Shown: positions 34,239-42,376 of the stretch, in pieces
Numbering within the stretch: position 1 is the first letter of the stretch
Layout: every line of letters begins with the position of its first letter
Assembly (NCBI RefSeq): GCF_020297365.1
Contig: NZ_JAIXIG010000005.1
Coordinates: 62,001-126,000 of the forward strand
DNA: 64,000 nt
Direction of reading: 5' to 3'
From: Curtobacterium oceanosedimentum
GTDB taxonomy: Bacteria > Actinomycetota > Actinomycetes > Actinomycetales > Microbacteriaceae
The notes under the pieces: model-generated
The model's input: the letters and a program-made list of their open reading frames with translations, nothing else
Databases searched by the model: none
What the model was told of the DNA's origin: nothing
Translations under genes and position numbers: made by a program

Positions 34239-34798
34239 CCAAGAGCAACCGGACCCTCAACCGCATCATCCTGCTCGTCCTCGGCCTCGTCGCCGTGGTC
34301 GTCGGGGTCACCATCGGCGCGGGTGTCCTGCCCGCCGTGCAGGACGCCGTGCAACCGTACGTCGACCTGCCGAGCAGCCTCGACGTGCCCGCGTCCGCGC
34401 TGTGGATCGTCGCCGGTGCCTGCGCCGTCGTGATCGTCCTGTCGCTGGTCTGGGCGTCCACCCGTGGTGGCGGCGGTACGTCCGTCGCCGTGCGGGAGCG
34501 CTCGGGCGACGATGCCGTCACCGTCAACGTCGCCCTGGTGCGGGACGTCGTCGAGCACGAACTCGCCGGTGTCCGTGACGTCGTCGGCTCCCGCGTCGAC
34601 ACCTACCTCGTCCGCCGGCAGCGCGCCGCACGGATCCGGGTCGCCGTCCGCCGCGGCGGGGACGCCGTCACCGTGCTCGACGCCGTCGACCGCGCGGTCG
34701 CGACCCTCGACCGCACCCTCGGCCGTCAGGTGCCGGTGCTCGTGCACCTGACCGGCGGGACCCGCTCCGCGTTCGCGAAGCCGACCCGCGTCCACTGA
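34235..34798 (+). CDS. AmaP-like membrane protein
   Basis: A 187-residue protein with two membrane helices (IILLVLGLVAVVVGVTIGAG and ALWIVAGACAVVIVLSLVWA) and a C-terminal soluble domain (VAVRERSGDDAVTVNVALVR, VRRQRAARIRVAVRRGG) that looks like the last part of the preceding protein. It is probably a paralogue of it. Together they would form a membrane scaffold for the Gls24 proteins; that is inferred from context. Confidence 0.75.
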   Translation: MTKSNRTLNRIILLVLGLVAVVVGVTIGAGVLPAVQDAVQPYVDLPSSLDVPASALWIVAGACAVVIVLSLVWASTRGGGGTSVAVRERSGDDAVTVNVALVRDVVEHELAGVRDVVGSRVDTYLVRRQRAARIRVAVRRGGDAVTVLDAVDRAVATLDRTLGRQVPVLVHLTGGTRSAFAKPTRVH

Positions 34799-34881
34799 CA
34801 CCCGTCCGTCGGACGCACCCCGGGCCTCCCGGCCCACCCCACCCACCACGGGCGCACGCCCACACACGGAAAGGACCCGAC

Positions 34882-35055
34882 ATGGGACTCGACGACAAGA
34901 TCAAGAACGCCGCACAGGACCTCGCCGGCAAGGCGAAGGAAGCGATCGGCAACGCCACGAACGACGACTCCAAGGTCGCCGAGGGCAAGAAGGACCAGGC
35001 CGCCGCGAGCGCCAAGCAGACCGGCGAGGACGTCAAGGACGTCTTCAAGAACTAG
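34882..35055 (+). CDS. CsbD-family stress protein
   Basis: A 57-residue hydrophilic protein starting MGLDDKIKNAAQDLAGKAKE, with the CsbD pattern GLDDKIKNAAQDLAGKAKEA and ending KQTGEDVKDVFKN. CsbD proteins are abundant under general stress but their biochemical role is not known. GGAAAGGACCCGAC precedes the ATG, and a strong terminator follows at once. It is in the Gls24 cluster, which suggests shared stress control. Confidence 0.9.
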   Translation: MGLDDKIKNAAQDLAGKAKEAIGNATNDDSKVAEGKKDQAAASAKQTGEDVKDVFKN

Positions 35056-35062
35056 GTCGCAC

Positions 35063-35099
35063 CACGTCGGGGCACCCGTGCAACGGGTGCCCCGACGTG
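35063..35099 (+). terminator. Strong terminator after csbD
   Basis: CACGTCGGGGCACCCGT (35063-35079) pairs perfectly over 17 bases with ACGGGTGCCCCGACGTG (35083-35099) across loop GCA, 7 bases past the csbD stop. No T-run follows. Confidence 0.8.
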
Positions 35100-35127
35100 T
35101 CCCCGCCGACCCGATCGAGGAGGAACG

Positions 35128-36156
35128 ATGCAGCACGACCCCCATGCGCAGACACCGGTGACCGAGGTGCCCCTGCCCGCAGAGCTCACGGCGCCGCTGC
35201 CCGACGACGCGAACACCGCCACCGTCGTGGCGCGCACCGCGGCCGAGACCGCGCTCGCCGTCCCCGGCGTCCACCACCTCGGTGGGATCGCCTCCCGTGC
35301 CGCCGACCAGCTGCGCCGACAGCTCGGGCGCTCCGCCGGCACCGCCGGTGTCCAGGTCGACGACGAGGACGGCACCTTCGCGGTGCACGTCTCAGTGATC
35401 GTCACCTACCCGCGGAACGTCCGCGAGGTCGCCGACGAGGTGCGCCGACAGGTGACCGCCGCCGCTGGCCAGGTGACGACCGCGCCGACGACGGTGGACG
35501 TCCGCGTCCTCGACGTGCACGGGCCGTTCGACGACGAACCCGCGCCCGTCGAACGAGCTGCGACCGCCGCCGGCGACGCCGTCCAGGACGCCGCGGAGGC
35601 GACCGTCGACGCCACGAGGCAGGCGGCGGACGCCACCGCCGAGGCGACGAAGCGTGCCGCCGACGCGACGGCCGACGTGACGAAACAGGCCGCGGAGGCC
35701 ACCGCGGACGCGACCGGGCGTGCCGCCGACGCGACGGCCGACACCGCACGACGCGCAGCCGACGCCACCGCGGACACGACGAAGCGTGCCGCCGACGCGA
35801 CCGCCGACGCAGCACGACGTGCCGCCGACGCGACGGCCGACACGGCTGGCCGTGCGCACGACGCCGCATCGGACGCACTCGACCGGGCGTCGGAGGGTGC
35901 CCTTGACGCCGCGGACACCGCGCGCGACGCGGCCGGCCGCGCACGTGCAGCCGTCGCCGACGAGGACCGTACCGGCTCGACCGCCGCCGACGTCGCAGCG
36001 ACCGAGACGGCTGCCGACGCGGCGGTGCGTGCCGCCGACTCCGCCGAGGACGCCGCGCAGGACGCCGCCGACGCTGCGGCCGACGCCAGTGCGGCAGCGC
36101 GGGCCGCCGCCCACGACGCCGACCGACCGAGCACCCCGACCACGGACCGCCCGTGA
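35128..36156 (+). CDS. Gls24 protein with long LEA-like 11-residue repeat tail
   Basis: A 342-residue protein. Residues about 30-135 are a Gls24-like domain (TALAVPGVHHLGGIASRAAD, FAVHVSVIVTYPRNVREVAD). From about 140 to 330 it is an Ala/Asp/Thr/Lys-Arg-rich repeat with an 11-residue period, for example RAADATADTTK, RAADATADAAR, RAADATADTAG. Such 11-mers occur in group 3 LEA and apolipoprotein-like helices that are amphipathic and protect membranes or proteins under drying. Repeats of this kind attached to Gls24 are unusual. The stop overlaps the next gene start by 4 bases. RBS GAGGAGGAACG precedes ATG 35128. Confidence 0.82.
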   Translation: MQHDPHAQTPVTEVPLPAELTAPLPDDANTATVVARTAAETALAVPGVHHLGGIASRAADQLRRQLGRSAGTAGVQVDDEDGTFAVHVSVIVTYPRNVREVADEVRRQVTAAAGQVTTAPTTVDVRVLDVHGPFDDEPAPVERAATAAGDAVQDAAEATVDATRQAADATAEATKRAADATADVTKQAAEATADATGRAADATADTARRAADATADTTKRAADATADAARRAADATADTAGRAHDAASDALDRASEGALDAADTARDAAGRARAAVADEDRTGSTAADVAATETAADAAVRAADSAEDAAQDAADAAADASAAARAAAHDADRPSTPTTDRP

Positions 36157-36569
36157 CCACCGCCTGGTCCGGCGGTCGTCGGCCCCGCGACCGACGACCC
36201 CGGCCACGCGGTGTGTGGATCGCGGGTGGTGTCGGCGTGGTGCTGGTCGCCGGGGTCGTGCTCGCGGCCTTCCTGCCCCTGGTCGGCTTCCTCGGCAGTG
36301 TCACCGCCACCACCGCTGGCCTCGTGCCCTTCCCGTTCGTGCGGGTCACGGTGGTCGCGCTGCTCGGGCTGGCCGTCGTGTCGGCGCTCCTCGCGCTGGC
36401 CCTCACCCGGCGGCACACCACCACGGCGACGATCGCCGTGGTCCTCGCCGTGCTGGTCTCGATCGCGGTCACCGCCGTCCCCGTCGTCCTGGTCGCCGTC
36501 GGCTCGGCCGACCGCGCCGGCGACGTCTGGCCGATCGTGATCGAGCTCTGGCAGCGCTTCGCCGGTTGA
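36153..36569 (+). CDS. Small integral membrane protein, unknown
   Basis: A 138-residue protein from GTG 36153 (overlap of 4 bases with the LEA-tailed gene). A basic N-terminus (GRRPRDRRPRPRG) is followed by three membrane helices (VWIAGGVGVVLVAGVVLAAF, VRVTVVALLGLAVVSALLAL, TIAVVLAVLVSIAVTAVPVV). No family recognised. Its location makes it a probable last member of the envelope-stress unit. Confidence 0.72.
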   Translation: MTTAWSGGRRPRDRRPRPRGVWIAGGVGVVLVAGVVLAAFLPLVGFLGSVTATTAGLVPFPFVRVTVVALLGLAVVSALLALALTRRHTTTATIAVVLAVLVSIAVTAVPVVLVAVGSADRAGDVWPIVIELWQRFAG

Positions 36570-36642
36570 CACCACCGGGTCGCCGACCGACACCGCGGTC
36601 TGGAGGCGCGGCCCACCTCCGCCGGTCCGCTACGGTCGCAGC

Positions 36643-37296
36643 GTGCACCGTTACTCCCCCGCCCAGCGCTGGGTCCTCGCCCTCGCCGTGTTCGCGTTCC
36701 TCTGCTTCGCCGTCGGCATCATCGCGATCGCCGTCGGGATCACCAACGGTGGCGCGACCTGTGTCGACCTCGAGGAGGAGGGCGCGACGTACCCGTGCCC
36801 CGGCGACACCTCCGGCGTGCTCTGGGGCAGCGTGCTCGCCGTGGTGGGACTGCTCCACCTCGGGCTGACCGGGCTCGCCGGTGCGATCGTCTGGACCTCG
36901 TCCCCGACCCTGGCCCCGCGCCGTCCGCAACGACGTGCCCCGCTGCCCGGCGAGACCATCCGGGTCTTCTCCTACGGCACGCTCCGGCAGCCCCTGGTGC
37001 AGGAGTCCCTGTTCGGCGGCCACGTCCCGACCACCGTCGACTCCCTGCCCGGCTGGCGGCTCGACCAGGTGACGATCACCGACCCCGAGGTCGTCCGCAC
37101 GAGCGGTTCCGACCGGCACCCGATCCTGCGCCGCGGGACCGCCACCGACGCGGTCGAGGGCGTGGTCCTGACCCTGGGGTACGAGTGGCAGCTCGGCGCG
37201 GTCGACCGGTACGAGGTCGCCGACTACCACCGCATCCGGGTCACCCTGGCCTCCGGCTGGACCGCCTGGGTCTACGTGGCGGCCGACGAGGTCTGA
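36643..37296 (+). CDS. Membrane-anchored gamma-glutamylcyclotransferase-like protein
   Basis: A 217-residue protein from GTG 36643. Two N-terminal membrane helices (WVLALAVFAFLCFAVGIIAI, VLWGSVLAVVGLLHLGLTGL) frame an outside loop with two Cys (CVDLEEEGATYPC). Residues 105-215 are an AIG2/GGCT domain beginning IRVFSYGTLRQPLVQ, with the family's Glu in VDRYEVADYHRIRV. The GGCT family releases 5-oxoproline from gamma-glutamyl amino acids. Fusion to a membrane part is unusual. There is no operon partner; the next genes are on the other strand. Confidence 0.75.
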   Translation: MHRYSPAQRWVLALAVFAFLCFAVGIIAIAVGITNGGATCVDLEEEGATYPCPGDTSGVLWGSVLAVVGLLHLGLTGLAGAIVWTSSPTLAPRRPQRRAPLPGETIRVFSYGTLRQPLVQESLFGGHVPTTVDSLPGWRLDQVTITDPEVVRTSGSDRHPILRRGTATDAVEGVVLTLGYEWQLGAVDRYEVADYHRIRVTLASGWTAWVYVAADEV

Positions 37297-37353
37297 GCGG
37301 CGGCGGCCAGGCGCGCGTCAGCCCGAGCGTCCGCCCCGAGCGTCCGCGAGCAG

Positions 37354-37413
37354 TTTCGGGCTCAGCGACACTCCTCGGGGCGAGGCGTCCGTGACGTGTC
37401 GCTCAGCGCGAAG
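37354..37413. repeat. Family A palindrome, copy 3
   Basis: Left arm TTTCGGGCTCAGCGACACTC starts at 37354, right arm CGTGACGTGTCGCTCAGCGC at 37390. The stop codon of the dehydrogenase gene oleD (37403-37405, minus strand) is inside the right arm. Confidence 0.7.
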
Positions 37414-38395
37414 ACTCCGGCGCCAGGCGAGCGGCGGCGGTCAGACGCTCGAGCCCCTGGTCGATCGACACCGACGGGCTCCATCGCAGGTCGGACCGGG
37501 TGCGACGCTGGTCGAACCAGTGCGCGGTGGACAGCTGCTCGGCCAGGAACCGGGTCATCGGCGGCTCGTCCTCGCCGGGCCGGACCCGCCAGACCGCTTC
37601 GACCACCGATCCCGCGGCCCGGGCGACCGCAGCCGGCACGTGCCACTGCGGCGGACGGACGCCCGACGCCGTGCAGATGCCGGCGAGCAGGTCGGCCACC
37701 GGCCGGGGTTCGCCGTTCGTGACGACGTACGCGTTGCCGTGCACGGCGTCGTCGGCTGCACGGTCGAGCGCGGCGACCATCGCGGACGCGGCGTTGTCGA
37801 CGTACAGGGTGTCGATGAGCGCGGCACCGGAGTCGAGCAGCGGGAGCCGTCCGGTCCGGGCGCGCTCGACGATCCGCCCGACGAGCTGCGTGTCACCAGG
37901 GCCCCATACCAGGTGCGGCCGCACCGCCACGACCGCGAACCCCGGGGCGTCCGCGGCGAGCGCGAGCAGTTCCGCCGCCGCCTTCGTGCGGGCGTAGTCG
38001 CCGCGGGCTCGGGACGGTTCGGCCGGACCGGCGTCGGCGCCGACCAGGGACGAGCCGGTGTGCGCCACCGACGGCGACGACACGAAGACGAAGCGCCCGA
38101 CCCCGGCGTCCCGCGCGGCCTGCAGCAGGGCTCGCGTGCCCTCGACGTTGACCCGGGCGAAGTCGGCGGGGTCCCCGGCGAGCGAGACCTTCGCGGCCAG
38201 GTGGACGACCGCGTCGACCCCGGCCACGGCACGGTCGAGCGCAGCGGGGTCGGTCATGCTGCCGGCGACGTCCTGCACGCCGTCGACACCCGAGGGTCGC
38301 CGCTGGAACGTCCGGACCTCGTGTCCGGCGTCACGGACGGCGGCGGCGGTCGCCTGCCCGAGGAACCCGCTCGCGCCGGTGACCAGGACCCTCAC
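37403..38395 (-). CDS. oleD: Olefin pathway ketone reductase (OleD, SDR superfamily)
   Basis: A 330-residue extended short-chain dehydrogenase. Rossmann start MRVLVTGASGFLGQATAA, VVHLAAKVSLAG, catalytic GDYARTKAAAE (YxxxK) and RPHLVWGPGDTQLV match the 3-beta-HSD/OleD branch. OleD reduces the beta-keto acid made by OleA to a beta-hydroxy acid with NADPH. GTG 38395 lies at the start of a duplicated end of oleBC (see repeat). The C-terminal SSR residues are read from the family A palindrome. Assignment rests on its neighbours oleA and oleBC. Confidence 0.88.
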   Translation of the reverse strand: MRVLVTGASGFLGQATAAAVRDAGHEVRTFQRRPSGVDGVQDVAGSMTDPAALDRAVAGVDAVVHLAAKVSLAGDPADFARVNVEGTRALLQAARDAGVGRFVFVSSPSVAHTGSSLVGADAGPAEPSRARGDYARTKAAAELLALAADAPGFAVVAVRPHLVWGPGDTQLVGRIVERARTGRLPLLDSGAALIDTLYVDNAASAMVAALDRAADDAVHGNAYVVTNGEPRPVADLLAGICTASGVRPPQWHVPAAVARAAGSVVEAVWRVRPGEDEPPMTRFLAEQLSTAHWFDQRRTRSDLRWSPSVSIDQGLERLTAAARLAPESSR

Positions 38396-38554
38396 GGTCG
38401 GACCATCCGTCCGCCGGCTCGGACCTTGGCGGGTCGGAGTTCCGTGCTCAGCGACACCTCACGCGCGCGACGGCCCGTGACGTGTCGGTGAGCGCGTGAG
38501 GGCATCCCGGCCGCGCTGCCCGCGCCGATCACGGCCGGATCATCCGTCCGCCGG
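38392..38554. repeat. Palindrome insertion between two copies of the oleBC end
   Basis: Bases 38529-38554 and 38392-38417 match at 24 of 26 positions (plus-strand TCACGGYCGGAYCATCCG onward), the first being the true end of oleBC (minus strand GGRMIRP stop) and the second sitting over the oleD GTG with its TGA in the 4-base coupling position. Family A copy 4 (38440-38499) lies between them. Confidence 0.65.
38440..38499. repeat. Family A palindrome, copy 4
   Basis: Left arm TTCCGTGCTCAGCGACACCT starts at 38440 and right arm CGTGACGTGTCGGTGAGCGC at 38476. It is imperfect compared with copy 1 but shares the CAGCGACAC / GTGTCG core. Confidence 0.7.
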
Positions 38555-41237
38555 ACAGCACCGACCCCGCCCAGCGGGACAGCCGGCTGCGGTCGACCTT
38601 GGAGTTGTGGCGGATGTCGGTCGGCAGCACGGGCACGACGAGCACCGCGGCGAGCGGGACCCCGGCGGCGGCACGGACCGCGGCCGCGAGCTGCGGCGGA
38701 GCCAGGCCGGGACGCCGCACGGCGGGGACGGTCTCGACGACGGCGACGACCTGCTGCGTGCCCACCGGCCCGGTGCCCGCGACGCCGGCTCGTCCGACGC
38801 CGTCGACGCCCTCGATCCGCTGCTCGGGACCCACCGGCGTGACGACACCGTCGGGGGTGGTCAGCACGTGCTGCAGCCGCCCCTCGATCCACAGCCGTCC
38901 CCCGGCGTCCAGGTGCCCGACGTCACCGGTGCGGTGCCCGCGCGGGTCTTCGACGCCGAGCCGCGAGACCCGGTCGGTGCGCCACAGCCGGTCGTAGTGG
39001 TCGCGCACGTGCGGCGCCGCGACGACGATCTCGCCGGTGATCCCGGGCTCGTCCGTCAGCACGCCGGTCGGACGACCGGAACCGTCGAGCGGCGCGACGC
39101 GTACGCGGACGTTCGCGGCTGGCACCCCGACGCAGATCCCCTCGTCGGCGGAGCGCCCGGCGGCACGGACCCCGTCGAGGTCGACGTCGGTCATGAGCAG
39201 CCCCTCGGTCATGCCGTAGGGGGTGTGCGCGGTGGCGTTCGGCATGAGCTCGGTCGCCGCGGTGAGCAGCGCGGCCGACACCGGAGCCCCGGCCGACAGG
39301 AACAGCCGCACGCCCCGCAGCGCGGCACGGTCGGCGTCGGTGAGCTCCGACGCGGTCGCGACGACGTTCGCCAGGGCGGCCGGCGACAGGAACACCACGG
39401 TGGCGTCGGCCGCGGCGACCGACGCAGCGACCGCCGTCGCCGTCAGGGTCCGGGGTGCCGTGACGTCCATGTCGGGTGCGACCGACCGGGCGCCGAGGGC
39501 CGGGCCGAGCAGCGCGAACGGGGCGAAGCCCGCCACGAGCCCGGTGCCGACGCCGATGTCGTACTGGGTCGCCAGGGCGTCACGGACGGCACTGAGCTGC
39601 CCGTGCGTGTACACGACGCCCTTCGCCGGCCCGGTCGACCCCGAGGTGAACAGCACGGCAGCGGGGGCATCCGACGACGGCGCGGCCGGCAGTGCCGCAC
39701 TGTAGGCCAGTCGGCGGGCACCGCGTCGGGCGACGTCGACCAGGGTGTGCTCCACCCGCAGCGCCGCCCGTGCCGGTGCGGGCAGCGAGACCGTCGCGAT
39801 GCGTCGCCCCGGCCACCCGAGCGCTCGTGCGGCGCCGAGCCCGGGCAGCGCACCGATGATCCAGTCCGGTCGGGCTCCGCGGACCGCGCGGGTCAGGCCA
39901 CCGAGTCCGAGCCCGGCGTCCGCGACGACGACGACCGCGCCGATCCGCACGCACGCGTACAGCACGGCGGTCAGGTCGGCGCCGGGGGTCACCAGGAGCG
40001 AGACGCGGTCGCCGCTCCGGACGCCCAGGTCCTCCAGCCCGGCGGCGATCTCGTCGACGCGTCGGGCGAGCAGCCGCCACGTGATCGTGCGGGGGCCGCC
40101 GGGAGCGGCCATCTCCACCAGCGCGGGGTCGTCGCTCCCGCGCAGTTCGTCGAGTCGCGCCCAGAGCGGGCGGCTCGCGTCATCCGTGTCCACCGGTGCG
40201 GCCGGGAGGCCCGGGGCTGCGTCCGCCGGGACGCGACCGCCCGGCAGACGGTCACCCAGCCAGTCGAACACCGCCCCGGCGACGTCCGCGTCGTCCGGCA
40301 GCAGGTGTCCCGCGCCCTCGAACCGGTGGACGTCGGCGTGCGGCACGCGTTCGACCAGGTCGTCCAGGTACCGCTCGAGGAACACCGGGTCGCGCGGACC
40401 CCAGAGCAGGAGCACCGGCACGTCGAGCGCGGCGACCCCGGCGGCGATGCGGTCGAGCTCGGGGGCGCTGCGGTGGTCGGCGTCGACGGGGATGTCCGCG
40501 ACGAAACCGCCGATCCCCCCGCGGCGGGCCGCCCCACGGTACGGGGCGCGGTAGCCGTCGGCCACGGCGCGGTCGAGCTTCGGGTGCGCGATGGCCAGGG
40601 TGGTCTCGAGGAACGCCGGGGTCACGACGGTCGCGCGGCCGAGCATCCCCGGGCCGAGCGCCAGGCGCAGCGGTGCCGGGATCGGGGCGTCGTCGGGCTG
40701 GTGCACGGCGGTGTTGCACGTCATCGCGGCGGCCAGCACGTCGGGGTGGTCGACCGCCCAGCCGAGCGACACCACACCGCCCCAGTCGTGCCCGAGGGTG
40801 ACGACCGGACCGGTCAGCCCGAGTTCGTCGGTCAGGGCGCCGAGGTCCGCGACGCGCTGTTCCAGGCCTCGCTCGACGCCGGTGCGCTCGGAGTACCCCA
40901 TGTCGAGCTGGTCGACGGCGACCACGCGCCAGGCCGGACCGCCGTCGCGGGCGACCTCGAGCGAGGTGCGGAGCACCGACCGCCACAGGTACGACCACGT
41001 CGGGTTGCCGTGCACGCACAGGATCGTGCCGACCGGTTCCACGCCGAGCGCGGCCAGGGACCCGGCCGTGTCGAGGAGGTGCCAGGTGCGCGCGGCGTGA
41101 TCCGTTCCTCCCGAACGGCGTTCGGACCGCGCGGGGACCGTGACCAGACGCGACCAGGCCGGGTCGAGACCGGGCAGGGAGGGCGGCTGCGTCGCCGGAG
41201 CCGTGCTCGCGGCGACGCGGGGCAACCGCGACGTCAC
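38529..41237 (-). CDS. oleBC: OleB-OleC fusion: beta-lactone decarboxylase and beta-lactone synthetase
   Basis: A 902-residue fusion. Residues 1-335 are an alpha/beta hydrolase of the haloalkane-dehalogenase-like type: CVHGNPTWSYLWR, nucleophile Asp151 in LGHDWGGVVSLG, acid and His311 (FEGAGHLLPDD). This is OleB, which decarboxylates the beta-lactone to the alkene. Residues 355-902 are an adenylate-forming enzyme (LFTSGSTGPAKGVVYTHG, TPYGMTEG, GHRTGDVGHLDAGGR, LPTDIRHNSKVDRS); this is OleC, the beta-lactone synthetase. Such fusions occur in actinobacteria that make long-chain olefins. GTG 41237 overlaps the oleA stop by 4 bases. Confidence 0.92.
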   Translation of the reverse strand: MTSRLPRVAASTAPATQPPSLPGLDPAWSRLVTVPARSERRSGGTDHAARTWHLLDTAGSLAALGVEPVGTILCVHGNPTWSYLWRSVLRTSLEVARDGGPAWRVVAVDQLDMGYSERTGVERGLEQRVADLGALTDELGLTGPVVTLGHDWGGVVSLGWAVDHPDVLAAAMTCNTAVHQPDDAPIPAPLRLALGPGMLGRATVVTPAFLETTLAIAHPKLDRAVADGYRAPYRGAARRGGIGGFVADIPVDADHRSAPELDRIAAGVAALDVPVLLLWGPRDPVFLERYLDDLVERVPHADVHRFEGAGHLLPDDADVAGAVFDWLGDRLPGGRVPADAAPGLPAAPVDTDDASRPLWARLDELRGSDDPALVEMAAPGGPRTITWRLLARRVDEIAAGLEDLGVRSGDRVSLLVTPGADLTAVLYACVRIGAVVVVADAGLGLGGLTRAVRGARPDWIIGALPGLGAARALGWPGRRIATVSLPAPARAALRVEHTLVDVARRGARRLAYSAALPAAPSSDAPAAVLFTSGSTGPAKGVVYTHGQLSAVRDALATQYDIGVGTGLVAGFAPFALLGPALGARSVAPDMDVTAPRTLTATAVAASVAAADATVVFLSPAALANVVATASELTDADRAALRGVRLFLSAGAPVSAALLTAATELMPNATAHTPYGMTEGLLMTDVDLDGVRAAGRSADEGICVGVPAANVRVRVAPLDGSGRPTGVLTDEPGITGEIVVAAPHVRDHYDRLWRTDRVSRLGVEDPRGHRTGDVGHLDAGGRLWIEGRLQHVLTTPDGVVTPVGPEQRIEGVDGVGRAGVAGTGPVGTQQVVAVVETVPAVRRPGLAPPQLAAAVRAAAGVPLAAVLVVPVLPTDIRHNSKVDRSRLSRWAGSVLSGGRMIRP

Positions 41238-42280
41238 CAGTGCAGTTCCATCATCGCCGTGTTGATGCCGGAGCCGACGCCGCCCAGGAACACCCGGTCG
41301 CCTCGACGGATGCCGCCCGTGGCGACCTCGTCGGCCAGGGTGATCGGGATCGACGCGGGGCCGACATTGCCGAAGCGCTGGTACGTGGTGGGCACCTTGT
41401 CGCGCGGGATGCCGATGGCCTCGACGAAGGCGTTCGTGTGCACGTCGGAGACCTGGTGCAGCACGTAGCGGTCCATGTTCGCCCAGTCGAAGTGGGCACG
41501 GGCCTCGGTCCACGCGGCGACGACGAGCTCCATGCCGCCCTTGAGCAGCATCTTGGCGTCGGTGAACATGCCGTCGACGCTGCCGACGCACAGGTCGTAC
41601 CACTGGGTCGCCGCGCGGGTGACGCCGCCGACGATCCGGTGCCCCTCGGGGTGCAGGTCCGCCGGGCCGAGCACCGCGGCCGCCGCGCCGGATCCCAGGG
41701 TCAGGCTGGCGAACTCGCTCATGAAGTCCTTGCGGTTCCGGCCGCCCTGGTTCAGGCGGTCGATGGTGTTGAGCTGCACCTGGTCGGCGTCCTCGCCGTC
41801 GACCACGAGCGCGTACTTGATCTGCCCGGAGTCGATCATGCCCGCGGCGACGCTCATGGCGTTGACGAACCCGAGGCAGGCGTTCGCGATGTCGAAGTTG
41901 ATCGCCGACGACGGCAGCCCCAGCCCGTGGTGCATGCGCACGGCGACCGAGGGCTCCAGGTGCGGCCGGGTCACCGACGTGTTGATGAGCAGGCCGATCT
42001 CGTCCGGACGGACCCCGGCCTCGGCCATCGCCCGACGGCCGGCGTCGATCGCGGCGTCCTGGAACGTCTGGCCCTCGCCCCAGTTGCGGCGCTCGACGAC
42101 ACCGGCGACCCGCTCGAGCAGACCGGTGGGCAGACGGAGTCGGCGGAGAGCCCCGCGCAGGCGGGCCTCGATGTCGGCAGAGGTCGTCACGCGTTCGGCC
42201 GTCGTCGTCGCCACGGACAGCAGCGACACGTTGTGGTGCTTCGCCGTGGCGTTGCCGGGCTGCTCCGGTTCGGTGCTCAT
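41234..42280 (-). CDS. oleA: OleA, thiolase-type acyl-CoA condensing enzyme
   Basis: A 348-residue KAS III-like thiolase. Active-site Cys135 (FDIANACLGFVNAM), His275 (YVLHQVSDVHT) and Asn305 (RFGNVGPASIPI) form the triad. GNATAKHHNVSLLSV at the N-terminus matches OleA of Gram-positive olefin producers as I recall. It joins two fatty acyl-CoA molecules head to head to a beta-keto acid. ATG 42280 was chosen over ATG 42307 and 42334 from this N-terminal match, although none has a strong ribosome site. It is the first gene of oleA-oleBC-oleD. Confidence 0.9.
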   Translation of the reverse strand: MSTEPEQPGNATAKHHNVSLLSVATTTAERVTTSADIEARLRGALRRLRLPTGLLERVAGVVERRNWGEGQTFQDAAIDAGRRAMAEAGVRPDEIGLLINTSVTRPHLEPSVAVRMHHGLGLPSSAINFDIANACLGFVNAMSVAAGMIDSGQIKYALVVDGEDADQVQLNTIDRLNQGGRNRKDFMSEFASLTLGSGAAAAVLGPADLHPEGHRIVGGVTRAATQWYDLCVGSVDGMFTDAKMLLKGGMELVVAAWTEARAHFDWANMDRYVLHQVSDVHTNAFVEAIGIPRDKVPTTYQRFGNVGPASIPITLADEVATGGIRRGDRVFLGGVGSGINTAMMELHW

Positions 42281-42376
42281 CGCCTGGTCTACCGGCCGTT
42301 CCGTCATGATCGTCACCGACACATACTTCCGCATCTGGCCTGAGTACGCGATCCGGATGCGGTTCCGCGCACGCGG

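Noticed and set aside
21871..38499. Family A palindromes as insertion sequences
   Set aside because: About 60 bases with no transposase frame; they are small palindromic repeats, possibly moved in trans, not autonomous elements.
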